Of a stretch of 56,308 nucleotides of DNA, positions 9,001 through 16,120 are shown piece by piece. The notes beneath the pieces were generated by a model. It was not told the DNA's origin. It ran no database searches and was given only the letters and a program-made list of their open reading frames with translations. Made by a program: the position numbers and the translations under genes. Positions within the stretch are counted from its first letter, which is position 1, and the number at the start of each line of letters is the position of its first letter. Source of the DNA: Acidobacteriota bacterium (GTDB lineage Bacteria; Acidobacteriota; Terriglobia; Terriglobales; Acidobacteriaceae); assembly GCA_021791875.1 (NCBI GenBank), contig JAJYVU010000017.1, positions 1 to 56,308 on the forward strand, in the 5' to 3' direction.

Positions 9001-9619
9001 GGTGAACCATGGCCTTGGGAATATTGCCCGACATGCGATAGGCGGTCGCTAATCCATACTCCGCCGAGGCGTGAAGGGGGTTGTATTTGAGCGCCGAGTG
9101 AAAATTTGCAATGGCCTGAGGAAGATGATGAAGACTGACCTCGCAGGAGCCGAGGAAGTAGAAGGTGTCAGGATCGTGCGGATCGATGGTGAGCACGTGC
9201 CGGAACGCCTCCGCAGCTTGCGCCGACTGGCCGCGGCCCTGGTAGAGGAGTCCGAGCACGTACCACGTGTACGGATCGCGCGGATTCTGTTTGGCGGAAG
9301 CGAGCAGAAGCTGTTCTGCCTTTTGCGACTGCCCAAGATAGAAGAGAGCGATCCCCTCATTGGTTTCCGCAATGGTCATTTGCGGATCGAGGTGGTAAGC
9401 CTGCGCAAACTTTTCTGCGGCTGGCTGCAGCAATTGCTGGTTTACCAGCGCAGTACCAAGGTTGTTCATTGTGCGGGCCTCGTGCTGCTGGGCAAGAGGT
9501 GTTTGTGCATGCGACGCGGCCGCGATCGCCATGAATGCGCACAAGACAGGCATGCCGATCCACCCGGAAAAACGGGATGAAAGGCTGCAGAAAAGGCTGT
9601 AAGAGGATTTCATTGGCAT
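6074..9619 (-). CDS. Exported TPR + FG-GAP/VCBS + ASPIC/UnbV protein
   Basis: This is an 1181-residue protein. A hydrophobic segment ending in AAASHAQ (about 20-39) looks like a signal peptide. Residues ~45-210 form tetratricopeptide repeats (NLGTALVNQQ, PDTFYFLGS, SAEYGLATAY). Then come about six FG-GAP/VCBS blades with D-x-N/D-x-D-G calcium loops (DYNNDGLPDL, DFDHDGDLDL, DLNNDRAVDL, DYNKDGWMDV, DIDNDGWIDL, DLYGSGAPDL), a likely beta-propeller. An ASPIC/UnbV domain follows (GIGTKVEVFS ... SGYLSQGPDE). The last ~480 residues start with CPTLFTWNGHKY and contain many aromatic residues; I do not recognise that part, although UnbV proteins of acidobacteria often carry it. Such proteins are thought to be cell-surface or periplasmic; their function is unknown. 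It is the first gene of the minus-strand run and overlaps the amidase by 4 bp. Confidence 0.9.
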   Translation of the reverse strand: MPMKSSYSLFCSLSSRFSGWIGMPVLCAFMAIAAASHAQTPLAQQHEARTMNNLGTALVNQQLLQPAAEKFAQAYHLDPQMTIAETNEGIALFYLGQSQKAEQLLLASAKQNPRDPYTWYVLGLLYQGRGQSAQAAEAFRHVLTIDPHDPDTFYFLGSCEVSLHHLPQAIANFHSALKYNPLHASAEYGLATAYRMSGNIPKAMVHLRRFEQLMTEKVSSPLSHNYGDEGKYSTTQSILPPGPLVGPMIPITFVRQPLNHPLVRTTAAATSLAGGGACMIRPVAGGPLYLIEPRSGDPALSVYRFTPEGHGTGQVEQVSPLTMGLTASGNGVSCAVGDYNNDGLPDLAVAFANRVVLYRNLGHDKFADVTSKAGIRPLNHPTGLTFVDFDHDGDLDLLVTGRPLNSKSGPNVMWQNNGNGTFTDVTAARNFTGTGVTTSATLSDLNNDRAVDLAVTGSNPAPTLFINRREGPFLSKPMFSTQGVPPTEGIAVFDYNKDGWMDVALTHDGAPGVTLWRNIDGKSFQRVPLPIHDAIRGWGITPVDIDNDGWIDLAVVIDTTHGPELRVLRNLGPKGFEDVTAQLGLNKIKLHHPRAVIAADLYGSGAPDLIVTQLNRPPVILLNQGGNRNHSFEISLRGLADNKMGIGTKVEVFSDNDWQKWEVAGSSGYLSQGPDEIIAGLGKDTHADIVRLLWPTGVPQDEIHFANKTSDTISELDRRGSSCPTLFTWNGHKYTFVDDVIGAAVVGHWTSPTTVNTPDPSEWIKVPGRDLKARNGYFSLRFGEPMEEVNYLDQVRLVAIDHPIGTQVYPNERFLSEPPFPREKVILASNAHPVAAAWGNHGQNVSSLLRYKDDQYVEDFSDLPYDGFAKMHSLTLDLGAWTPQHPLRLLLNGYVDYFSASSMYSAWQAGLKPIPPYIDAQLPDGKWKRVVNDMGFPAGLPRTIVVNLTGKLPPGTRRIRITTNLQIYWNQILVDNSAGHPGEVRQTPLPLATAILAFRGYPQQIAEKAPGLITYNYNSNSQTGPFRHAAGFYTRYGNVTPLLKRVDNKFVVFGTGEDIDLEFSAASLPPLPPGWTRDYFYYANGFVKDMDFYEARPYTVGPMPYHGMTTYPPRNPPPPAMRHAMELYEAKWNTRFEHLGNTHPYMFHYVRRDMLPPAMPPASSNPIAASTAIPAPGGAGR

Positions 9620-9676
9620 CGACGGCTTAAGCTTATCAGCACGCGCGCCACCCTTTCACCGTGGAGCTGAAGTTTG

Positions 9677-9692
9677 TGTGACGCAAATCACA
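9677..9692. promoter_or_regulatory. CRP/FNR-like operator, perfect TGTGA-N6-TCACA
   Basis: The dyad TGTGA-CGCAAA-TCACA matches the canonical CRP half-sites exactly and has the standard 6-bp spacing. It lies 58 bp upstream of the start of the TPR/FG-GAP gene. A weaker inverted repeat, CTTAG...CTAAG, is next to it (about 9713-9730). The rest of the 9620-9866 gap has no gene that I can support. That a CRP-family protein binds here is inference. Confidence 0.5.
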
Positions 9693-9866
9693 GCATTGAC
9701 CTTGCTCAACCGCTTAGGTTCACGACTAAGTTAACAGGGGATGAGATTGCCGAAATGCGGCGAGATCGCGGGGTCCGCTTGCCGCTGAAGTGTGAGAACC
9801 CGTGGGGGGGTGATGCCGGGGTCATGATCCATGCAAGGTGGCATCGCTTATGGGGATGCCGGCATT

Positions 9867-10349
9867 TCATTCCCCTGCAGCTTGTAGCTGTGAAGCTTTT
9901 CCCCCAGGCTCGGAGTGGCAGGAGACCGCAAGAATGGGGCAGGGGCTCTCATTCGCGATGTGCCGGAAGGTTCCTGCCCACTGGACAGCCGCTGCGTGGC
10001 GCCGCAGACCGACAACCAGGAGATCTGCGTGAGCGCTGCGAACCGCTTCGAGGATGCTGTCGACTTCTGCGCCTTCCAGGAGCACGGTTTCCAGGGGTAC
10101 TCCTCTCTCTTCGGCGAGTTTACTCGCGCGGGACTGAAGTTTCTCGAGATGATCGCGGCGCTCGTGCCGCATTTCCGTGGGAAGCTCCGGTGCTACGCTT
10201 CCGGCAATGCTGATGTATCCAGGCAGCGGTTCAAGGACAGTGACCAGGGCAGCAGACGAGCGGAGCGCCTTTGCGAGATCGAGACCGGTCCGCAGGGCCA
10301 TATCGGACTCGGCGGATCCATCGTAGGCAATGAGAATGCGATCGAACAT
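9867..10349 (-). CDS. Universal stress protein (UspA family)
   Basis: This is a 160-residue protein starting MFDRILIAYDGS, the usual UspA first strand. A strong ribosome binding site (GGAGGG, 4-5 nt before the ATG) fixes the start at 10349, although the frame is open further upstream. The C-terminal segment DLLVVGLRRH...ILAV is the family's last strand-loop-strand. The ATP-binding signature G-2x-G-9x-G-S/T is degenerate: GLRRH replaces the usual GSRG. It may therefore not bind ATP in the standard way. It is the last gene of a marR-VOC-usp unit, 44 bp after the VOC gene stop. USPs act in stress resistance; no specific role can be assigned here. Confidence 0.88.
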   Translation of the reverse strand: MFDRILIAYDGSAESDMALRTGLDLAKALRSSAALVTVLEPLPGYISIAGSVAPELPTEMRHERRDHLEKLQSRASKLAEERGVPLETVLLEGAEVDSILEAVRSAHADLLVVGLRRHAAAVQWAGTFRHIANESPCPILAVSCHSEPGGKASQLQAAGE

Positions 10350-10393
10350 TTGCCCTCCTGCAAAACTGGAACAACGGGCGACTGCTTGACAGC

Positions 10394-11305
10394 TTAATTC
10401 TGGGCTACTTGAGATTTGAGAGCAACCTGAATGCCCCATGGATCGCCGAAGATGACGGTGTCTGCGATGCGGGAGCTTTGCTGAAAACCTGTTGCGTGAA
10501 GGCGGGTTGCTGTGCGAGCGACATCTTCCGGAGTGGGCAGAACGAGTTCCCAGACAAGCAGGCGCGCCTCTTTGTCAGAGGCCGCCGGGGAGCCTGCCGC
10601 CCACGAATTGACTGCGACGTGATGATGGTATCCCCCAGCGGAGAGAAACAGCGCACCCGGATAGCGCCAGGTAACGAGATCGAGGCCGAGAGCCTGATGA
10701 TAGAAGGCCGCAGCCTGATCGAGATGACCGACATATAGATGTATGTGACCAACTGTTGTGCCAGATGGCGCTCCGCGCCACGGCTCGCCGGAGAGTGCGG
10801 TCAGGTCCTGAAGGCGGACAGGGTTCGTTGCGCTGACGATCTCCCGGCCTTCGAACTGCCAGTTAGAACGCTCGCGGTCCGCATAGACCTCGACGGTGAG
10901 GCCGTCCGGATCGGTCAGATAGATGGCTTCGCTGTAGATGTGATCGCCGGCGCCAAAAGGGACGCCCTGTTGCCTGAGGTGACGCACAAAGGCGCCGAGA
11001 TATTCGCGGCCTGGGAGCAGGAAAGCCGTGTGATAGAGGCCCAGCCGCGATCCGGGCGCGATCGGCTGTACACCGGGCGACAACTCCAGTTCAAGCAGGA
11101 CGTTGCCGGAACCCTGCGGAGCAAGGCGGGCGTGGCGGGCATCGGATTGCACGCATTGCAAACCAACGACCTCGGTATAGAAGCGAAGGGAGCGCTCAAG
11201 GCTTGAGACTGCCAGACGAACGCGCCCCAAGTGCGTGGTCGCGGGAAGGCGGCGCCCGGAGGGATGGATGCCGATATCCGGCGGTGTGCTGGAAAGAGTG
11301 TTCAC
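10394..11305 (-). CDS. VOC-superfamily protein, CatE-like extradiol dioxygenase/glyoxalase fold
   Basis: This is a 303-residue protein with two tandem vicinal-oxygen-chelate modules. Module 1 begins HLGRVRLAVSSLERSLRFY and ends with TDPDGLTVEVYADR. Module 2 begins GHIHLYVGHLDQAAAFY and ends with IFGDPWGIQVAL. Metal-ligand candidates are the His of GLYHTAFL or the strand-initial His, and the Glu of LTVEVYA. The arrangement matches Bacillus CatE/YfiE-type catechol 2,3-dioxygenase homologues. The start is GTG with GGAG 6 nt upstream. A 12-bp palindrome abuts that ribosome binding site. Placed between marR and a stress protein, it is likely part of a small aromatic- or oxidant-response unit; the substrate is unknown. 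Confidence 0.82.
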   Translation of the reverse strand: MNTLSSTPPDIGIHPSGRRLPATTHLGRVRLAVSSLERSLRFYTEVVGLQCVQSDARHARLAPQGSGNVLLELELSPGVQPIAPGSRLGLYHTAFLLPGREYLGAFVRHLRQQGVPFGAGDHIYSEAIYLTDPDGLTVEVYADRERSNWQFEGREIVSATNPVRLQDLTALSGEPWRGAPSGTTVGHIHLYVGHLDQAAAFYHQALGLDLVTWRYPGALFLSAGGYHHHVAVNSWAAGSPAASDKEARLLVWELVLPTPEDVARTATRLHATGFQQSSRIADTVIFGDPWGIQVALKSQVAQN

Positions 11306-11315
11306 AGGAAACTCC

Positions 11316-11327
11316 GTGTTGCAACAC
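11316..11327. promoter_or_regulatory. Perfect 12-bp palindrome before VOC gene (candidate MarR operator)
   Basis: GTGTTGCAACAC is a perfect dyad in the 61-bp gap between marR and the VOC gene. It lies immediately upstream of the GGAG ribosome binding site of the latter. MarR-family proteins bind short palindromes close to their own genes. Since this one is downstream of marR, it would regulate an internal promoter or act in the mRNA. Confidence 0.4.
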
Positions 11328-11366
11328 TCATTAGAGGCAGGAAGAACGGAAAAAGATTCCGGGAGT

Positions 11367-11849
11367 TCAGGACTGCTGGTTGCGGAGGCCGTCCAACAGG
11401 CGGATCATGCAGCGCAGGTCAGCGATCTTCACGCCCGGAAATTGGCCCTTATGAAAGGCGACCAGCGGCTGCTCGATCTTCTTCAAGAGTCTCTGACCGG
11501 CGGCGGTAATGCAGCTGGTTACCTGACGGCGATCATCGGCGCTGCGCTTGCGGCGAACCCACCCTGATTCTTCGAGGCGGTCGAGGATGCGGGAAGCGTC
11601 AGGGGTCGGTGTAACCATCCGCGCAGCAATTTCGTTGCGGCCGAGCCCTTCCGGGCCAGCGCCGCGGAGAATGCGCAGTACGTTGTACTGGGATTGCGTG
11701 ATTCCGAAAGGCTTGAAGAACTGGTCGATTCGATGAGAAAGCTCGGCGCTGGTGCGCATGAGGCTCAGGTAGGTTTCCTCTTCAAGGCTGGAAAAGGGCC
11801 GGGACTGGCGCAGCTGCTCGGCGAGGCTGGATTTTGTTTTTCTTGCCAT
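11367..11849 (-). CDS. MarR-family transcriptional regulator
   Basis: This is a 160-residue protein of standard MarR size. The winged-helix reads ITQSQYNVLRILRGAG, then LGRNEIAARMVTPTPDASRILDRLEESGWVRR, then the wing Asp/Arg motif SADDRRQVTSCIT, typical of MarR (DxRxxxxxLT). The N- and C-terminal helices for dimerisation are present. It is first in a minus-strand unit with the VOC and USP genes, which it probably controls. The 55-bp space upstream to the GH106 gene stop leaves little room for a promoter of its own. Confidence 0.92.
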   Translation of the reverse strand: MARKTKSSLAEQLRQSRPFSSLEEETYLSLMRTSAELSHRIDQFFKPFGITQSQYNVLRILRGAGPEGLGRNEIAARMVTPTPDASRILDRLEESGWVRRKRSADDRRQVTSCITAAGQRLLKKIEQPLVAFHKGQFPGVKIADLRCMIRLLDGLRNQQS

Positions 11850-11904
11850 ATTTCTGAATCGCGAGAATTCCTACTCAGTCAGAGATTTGAAGAACAGAGG
11901 CAAT

Positions 11905-14655
11905 TCATTGTACCGGTATGGGAACGGTTCGTGCTATGCGCCGCAGCAACGTCACTTTGCCAAGCAGCCCCGAGGGCAGCGGGCGGATAAGATTGGTTTG
12001 CTGCGGTGTGAATCGGCGTCCAAAACGCGCCCAGAGCAGCCGGTAACTGGGCAACGCCTTACCGGACATTTCATTCATCGCGGTGTTGGCAACGCGGACC
12101 TCAATTTGATTGACGCCGGGCTTCAGCAGGTGAGTGACATCGAGTTGGTAGGGCGGATGCCATAGAGCGCCGGCACGCTTGCCGTTGATAAGGACAACGG
12201 CAGCAACGTGAATTGGCGGGTCATACCAGGCCTGCGTGCCCATGTGGAGCGGATGGGCAGGTTTCCGGATGGGCGTGCCATGGCCGAAGCTGAGAAGAAT
12301 CTGGCTGTGGTTGAGATCACTGGTGCGGATGCTGAAGTCACGGTGATAGGTGGCAACGCCCGAGTAGTAGATGGTCTTCGGGTCGTTTGTCCACGAAGCG
12401 AGAGATTGCATTTTGCGTTGCAGATGGAGACGAGAGAAGTCAACGGTCCAGTCGTGGCTCAAGTGGGCAATCTGCTGCTCGCTGGTCTGCGGAGGCGCCG
12501 CGTTGTGGAGCGGGCCATGGTGCAGTAGCAGGACCGCCGAGCCGTAGGGAGGTAGGTGAATCGGCCATGCACCGTTGTGGCTGAGAGCTTCCATGGCTTT
12601 GCCGTTGTATGGGTTCAGCCAGGTTCCGGAGCGATAGTTGGAGCGCAGGCGGGCCATTGCGTCGACGGTAACGTTGCTGGTATTCGCGATGAAATAGATA
12701 TCGGCATCGGGAAGCCTGCGGCGGATGAAGCCGACGCGGGGCGCGGCCGGCGAGAGTTGCATGCCGGGCGACGCCATCTGATGCAGCGCGTTACCGAGAG
12801 CCTCGACGCTGGAGATGTATTGGACATGCGCGTCGGGGTGATCGAAGAAACCGTGGGAAGCCCGCGATACCTGAGCTGAGATCTGCGCGTAGTGCAGGAA
12901 TCCGGGCGCGCGCTCGGGAATGCGTCCTATGGCGATGACATGGCCGCCGGATTGGGCGTATTGTTCGACGCGTGAGAGCGTAGCTGGAGAGATGCGATCG
13001 ACGTTGGGCAGGATGAGAACAGGGTAGTGAATACCGCGTGCCTTGATGGCCGCCGCATCAATGTAGTCGAAGTTGTAGCCCGCATTTTCGACGGCCTGCG
13101 TGAGAGCCGGTGTGATCCAGCGTGACATGACGGCGGTGAGCGATGCCTTGCCGGGAACGAAAGCCGCCCATGCGTCATCCTCCGGCAGGTAGATAGCGAC
13201 GCGGTTGGCGGGCTGGCCCTGCCGCAGGATCCAGCTGATGCGCTGCAGGTAGCTGGTGACGTCGGGCATGACGATCCACCAGGGGTTGTGCGCATTGAAG
13301 ACGGCAGCGGCGTAGAAGCTCCAGCCGGGTTCGCCGGCGGAGGGCGGTGAGTACGGCCAGCCGTGGCAATAGATTTGATTGCTGCCTTCGAGGAAAAATC
13401 GATTGGCTTCCTCTTGCATATCGAGCGGGGTGGCGCGGAAAGCCGGCGAGTGCAACCATGTGAAGGTTTCTGAGGAAATGATGGGGCGGCCGTAGATGTG
13501 GCCTGCCGAGGATTCCCATCGCATGAACGAAAATTGCCGCCATTGCGGGCCTTCGCCTTCAGGCAGATCAACGAGGCTGTTACTCGACATGGAGACAGCC
13601 GGGTAGCCGTAGGTCTGCGAGCGGAACAGGGTGTGGTGATCGTTTGCCCAGTCGTTGATTTGTGTGAGGTAGTTTTTGTCGATGAGCTGGGTGAGGGTCA
13701 AGCCCCAGTCATGGCGCACGGCGAGTGCCTGGGCGTCCGGATGAGGCGTAAAGAGGTCAGGCAGATAGGGAAGAATACTGTAGCCGCGGAGGGTACGAAA
13801 CTCTTCGGGGAATTTTGGAGTCCAATCCGCACCAAAGACTTCCAGCGAGTCACTGAAGACAGAATCGGGCGGATCGTTGCCGAAGGCGCCGATGAGCTTG
13901 TCTGCGACTTTGCCGAGGTAACTCTCGACGGCTGTATGGGAGAAGTGATCGAGCACGAAGCCGTTGGCGTCGAGCGCGGCGCGCTTGACCTGTTGGCCCG
14001 TGCGGCTCTGGATGTACCAGTAGACGGCGCTGCCGTTTGTGACGACCTCAGGCGGGATGATCAGGCGGGTTGCGCCGACTGGCGGGGTTGGCAGTTGAGT
14101 TTGCGCCGAAGCCGGCTCGTTTTGCGAGGCTGGTCCGAGGAAGGCCGCGATGAGGCTTTCGCCGTGTTCGAGTGCCGGGATGGCGACGGACGACTGGCCG
14201 GGCTGGAGCAGCGTCTTCCGCTGGCGGATGTCGGCAGAAGCCTGTGTGATTGGCGTGCTTGGTCCGCCGTAGGGCCAGCCGCTGGCAAGCGCAAGCCCGG
14301 CGCGGAGGCCAAGGCGATGTGCCTGCTGATTGGCGTAGGCAACATCGCTGAGAAACTGCGGCGAAAGAAACGGCAGATTGCGGAAACCCGTCTGCGGATC
14401 ATCGAGCGCCATGGGATAGACGTAATGAATGACGAAGCCGCCAAATCCGCCGGCCTTCATCTGCTGTTCTTCACGCAGAATCTCCGGCTTGGTGACGGCA
14501 GGGCCAAACCACCACCAGCGCACCATGGGCCGCGCGTTGCCTGGTGGATTCTGAAATGTCTTTTCAAGCTGCGCGAGCGGCGTTTGTGCCTGCGCCCAAA
14601 GGGATGAGCCCAGCAGAAGTGCGATGCAGATTTTGGGGCGAAGATTGGAGGGCAA
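11905..14655 (-). CDS. GH106-type alpha-L-rhamnosidase, secreted
   Basis: The protein is 916 residues when started at the TTG at 14655, which has an AAAGGAG ribosome binding site 6 nt upstream. It begins with a signal peptide (ICIALLLGSSLWAQA|QTP). The more upstream open frame to 14742 would place the start inside the promoter and is rejected. The sequence has the GH106 pattern: RPMVRWWWFGPAV, FGGFVIHYVYP, GLRAGLALASGWPYGGP, later YGYPAVSMSSNSLVDLPEGEG, ISSETFTW, and a C-terminal jelly-roll-like part (VLINGKRAGALWHPPYQLDVT). GH106 enzymes remove terminal alpha-L-rhamnose, for instance from rhamnogalacturonan. It is divergent from a GH105 gene and close to the rhamnose catabolic genes, which supports a pectin side-chain/backbone role. 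Confidence 0.88.
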   Translation of the reverse strand: MPSNLRPKICIALLLGSSLWAQAQTPLAQLEKTFQNPPGNARPMVRWWWFGPAVTKPEILREEQQMKAGGFGGFVIHYVYPMALDDPQTGFRNLPFLSPQFLSDVAYANQQAHRLGLRAGLALASGWPYGGPSTPITQASADIRQRKTLLQPGQSSVAIPALEHGESLIAAFLGPASQNEPASAQTQLPTPPVGATRLIIPPEVVTNGSAVYWYIQSRTGQQVKRAALDANGFVLDHFSHTAVESYLGKVADKLIGAFGNDPPDSVFSDSLEVFGADWTPKFPEEFRTLRGYSILPYLPDLFTPHPDAQALAVRHDWGLTLTQLIDKNYLTQINDWANDHHTLFRSQTYGYPAVSMSSNSLVDLPEGEGPQWRQFSFMRWESSAGHIYGRPIISSETFTWLHSPAFRATPLDMQEEANRFFLEGSNQIYCHGWPYSPPSAGEPGWSFYAAAVFNAHNPWWIVMPDVTSYLQRISWILRQGQPANRVAIYLPEDDAWAAFVPGKASLTAVMSRWITPALTQAVENAGYNFDYIDAAAIKARGIHYPVLILPNVDRISPATLSRVEQYAQSGGHVIAIGRIPERAPGFLHYAQISAQVSRASHGFFDHPDAHVQYISSVEALGNALHQMASPGMQLSPAAPRVGFIRRRLPDADIYFIANTSNVTVDAMARLRSNYRSGTWLNPYNGKAMEALSHNGAWPIHLPPYGSAVLLLHHGPLHNAAPPQTSEQQIAHLSHDWTVDFSRLHLQRKMQSLASWTNDPKTIYYSGVATYHRDFSIRTSDLNHSQILLSFGHGTPIRKPAHPLHMGTQAWYDPPIHVAAVVLINGKRAGALWHPPYQLDVTHLLKPGVNQIEVRVANTAMNEMSGKALPSYRLLWARFGRRFTPQQTNLIRPLPSGLLGKVTLLRRIARTVPIPVQ

Positions 14656-14719
14656 CGAATTCTCCTTTGAGCCTGACCGGCAGGGCCGTAGTGAATTGGA
14701 AGGAAATGTCCCGCAAGCC

Positions 14720-14748
14720 GTTATATCGTCACTGAAACGCACTGTCTA
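14720..14748 (-). promoter_or_regulatory. Sigma70-like promoter for GH106 gene
   Basis: On the minus strand, TAGACA (14748-14743) is followed by a 17-bp spacer and TATAAC (14725-14720); each box matches consensus at five of six positions. It would start transcription about 55-60 bp before the TTG start at 14655. On the plus strand TTGACA (14749-14754) faces GH105, but a convincing -10 box for it is not seen. Confidence 0.55.
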
Positions 14749-14797
14749 TTGACATTTGCGGATTGGCGCCCATGAGGATTGGCGGTAGCGTGAAGGA

Positions 14798-16087
14798 ATG
14801 GCCAAATTGCTGCATCTCCGCTCACCTGAAATGACCTTGCCCACGATGGAATGGAAACCGAGAGATCTCCATTTCAAGCCTCAGGCACACAAGATTGTGG
14901 TACTGGCGCTTGCCGGCTGCATGGTGCTGCCGTTCGCGGTTGCGCAGGAGTCCCGGATCACACCAAAGCAGCAGGCGGGAATTCAAGGAGACATTGCACA
15001 GCATTTTGGGTCGGCCCCGGCGAACCCCGGCGCACGGGCGAAAAACCTTTCCGGGTCGATGCGTCCGCGCGCGGTACGCAAGGCGATGCGCAAGGTCGGC
15101 GACTGGGAACTTGCGCAGGCAAAGCCGTATTTCGGGCAGAACTGGACGTGGGGCACGCTGTATGCGGGTTTTATGGCGGCTGCTGATTCTTTGCACGATG
15201 CGCGTTATCGCAAGGCGATGGAGGAGATGGGCGAGAAGTTCCATTGGCAGTTGGAATCGAAGGTCCCGGTTGCCGATGACCAGTGCATCGGGCAGACCTA
15301 TGCCGAGCTTTATCTGAAGGACTGGAAGCCGAGCGAGATTGAGGCAACGCAGGCGGCGCTGAATCGGCTGCAGGCTGGGGCAGAAGCGCATATTCCCGCG
15401 AACCAGGCGCAGATTTCGTGGTGGTGGTGCGACTCGCTGTTTATGGCTCCGCCCGTATGGTCGCGGATGTATGCCGCGACGCGAGACGCGAAATATCTGG
15501 CCTACCTGAACCAGCACTGGTGGCAGACATCCAAGAGACTCTATGACCCGCACTGGCATCTCTTCTATCGCGACATCACTTTTCTGCACGCGAAGGGCCC
15601 GAATGGGAAGCCGGTTTTCTGGTCGCGCGGGGAAGGCTGGGTGATGGCCGGACTGGTGCGAACTCTGGAGTATATGCCGCAGGATTATCCAACGCGCGGC
15701 AGGTTTGAAACGCAGCTGCGCCAGATGGCCGCCGAAGTGGCGACGCTGCAGGACAGGAAGAGCGGCTTGTGGCACTCGAATTTGCTGGATGCTGCTGCTT
15801 ATCCCGCGCCGGAAACCTCCGGTTCGGCTTTGATGACCTATGCGCTGGCATGGGGCGTGAATCATGGCGTATTGAGCCGCTCGAAGTACGAGCCTGTGAT
15901 TCGGCGGGCATGGAGCGGACTCGTTCATCAAATCTATGCGGATGGGCGGCTTGGCAATATTCAACAGACCGGCGCGGCTCCGGCCTACTACCGCCCATCA
16001 TCAAGTTTCAACTACGGCGTGGGGGCATTTCTGCTGGCTGGGTCGCAGGTGATGAAGCTGTCACGCCAGGAGCAGGTCAAGCCATGA
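14798..16087 (+). CDS. GH105/GH88-type unsaturated rhamnogalacturonyl hydrolase
   Basis: This is a 429-residue protein, normal for the YteR/RhiN family plus a leader. A hydrophobic signal-like stretch (IVVLALAGCMVLPFAVAQ) is preceded by a long polar n-region, so the true start may be an internal ATG at 14831 or 14846. The alpha6/alpha6 barrel motifs are visible: NWTWGTLYAGFMAAADS, DDQCIGQTYAELY, WWWCDSLFMAPPVW (catalytic Asp of GH105 lies in CDSLFMA), YRDITFL, and FWSRGEGWVMAGLVR. The family removes the 4,5-unsaturated galacturonate left by rhamnogalacturonan lyases from the non-reducing end, exposing rhamnose. It is divergent from the GH106 gene and convergent with rhaB. Confidence 0.9.
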   Translation: MAKLLHLRSPEMTLPTMEWKPRDLHFKPQAHKIVVLALAGCMVLPFAVAQESRITPKQQAGIQGDIAQHFGSAPANPGARAKNLSGSMRPRAVRKAMRKVGDWELAQAKPYFGQNWTWGTLYAGFMAAADSLHDARYRKAMEEMGEKFHWQLESKVPVADDQCIGQTYAELYLKDWKPSEIEATQAALNRLQAGAEAHIPANQAQISWWWCDSLFMAPPVWSRMYAATRDAKYLAYLNQHWWQTSKRLYDPHWHLFYRDITFLHAKGPNGKPVFWSRGEGWVMAGLVRTLEYMPQDYPTRGRFETQLRQMAAEVATLQDRKSGLWHSNLLDAAAYPAPETSGSALMTYALAWGVNHGVLSRSKYEPVIRRAWSGLVHQIYADGRLGNIQQTGAAPAYYRPSSSFNYGVGAFLLAGSQVMKLSRQEQVKP

Positions 16088-16103
16088 GCGGCGGCTATTT
16101 TCG

Positions 16104-16120
16104 AGGCAAGACGCTTGCCT
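16104..16120. other. Hairpin between convergent GH105 and rhaB genes
   Basis: AGGCAAG-ACG-CTTGCCT forms a 7-bp stem with a 3-nt loop in the 32-bp gap between two convergent genes. No T-run follows on either strand, so it is at best a weak or bidirectional terminator. Confidence 0.3.

Noticed and set aside
14656-14742. Upstream ATG start of the GH106 gene
   Set aside because: That start would lie within the -35/-10 region of the promoter and has no ribosome binding site, whereas the TTG at 14655 has AAAGGAG and begins a signal peptide.
16104-16120. Strong terminator between GH105 and rhaB
   Set aside because: The stem is only 7 bp and no T-run follows in either direction, so it is listed as a hairpin only.
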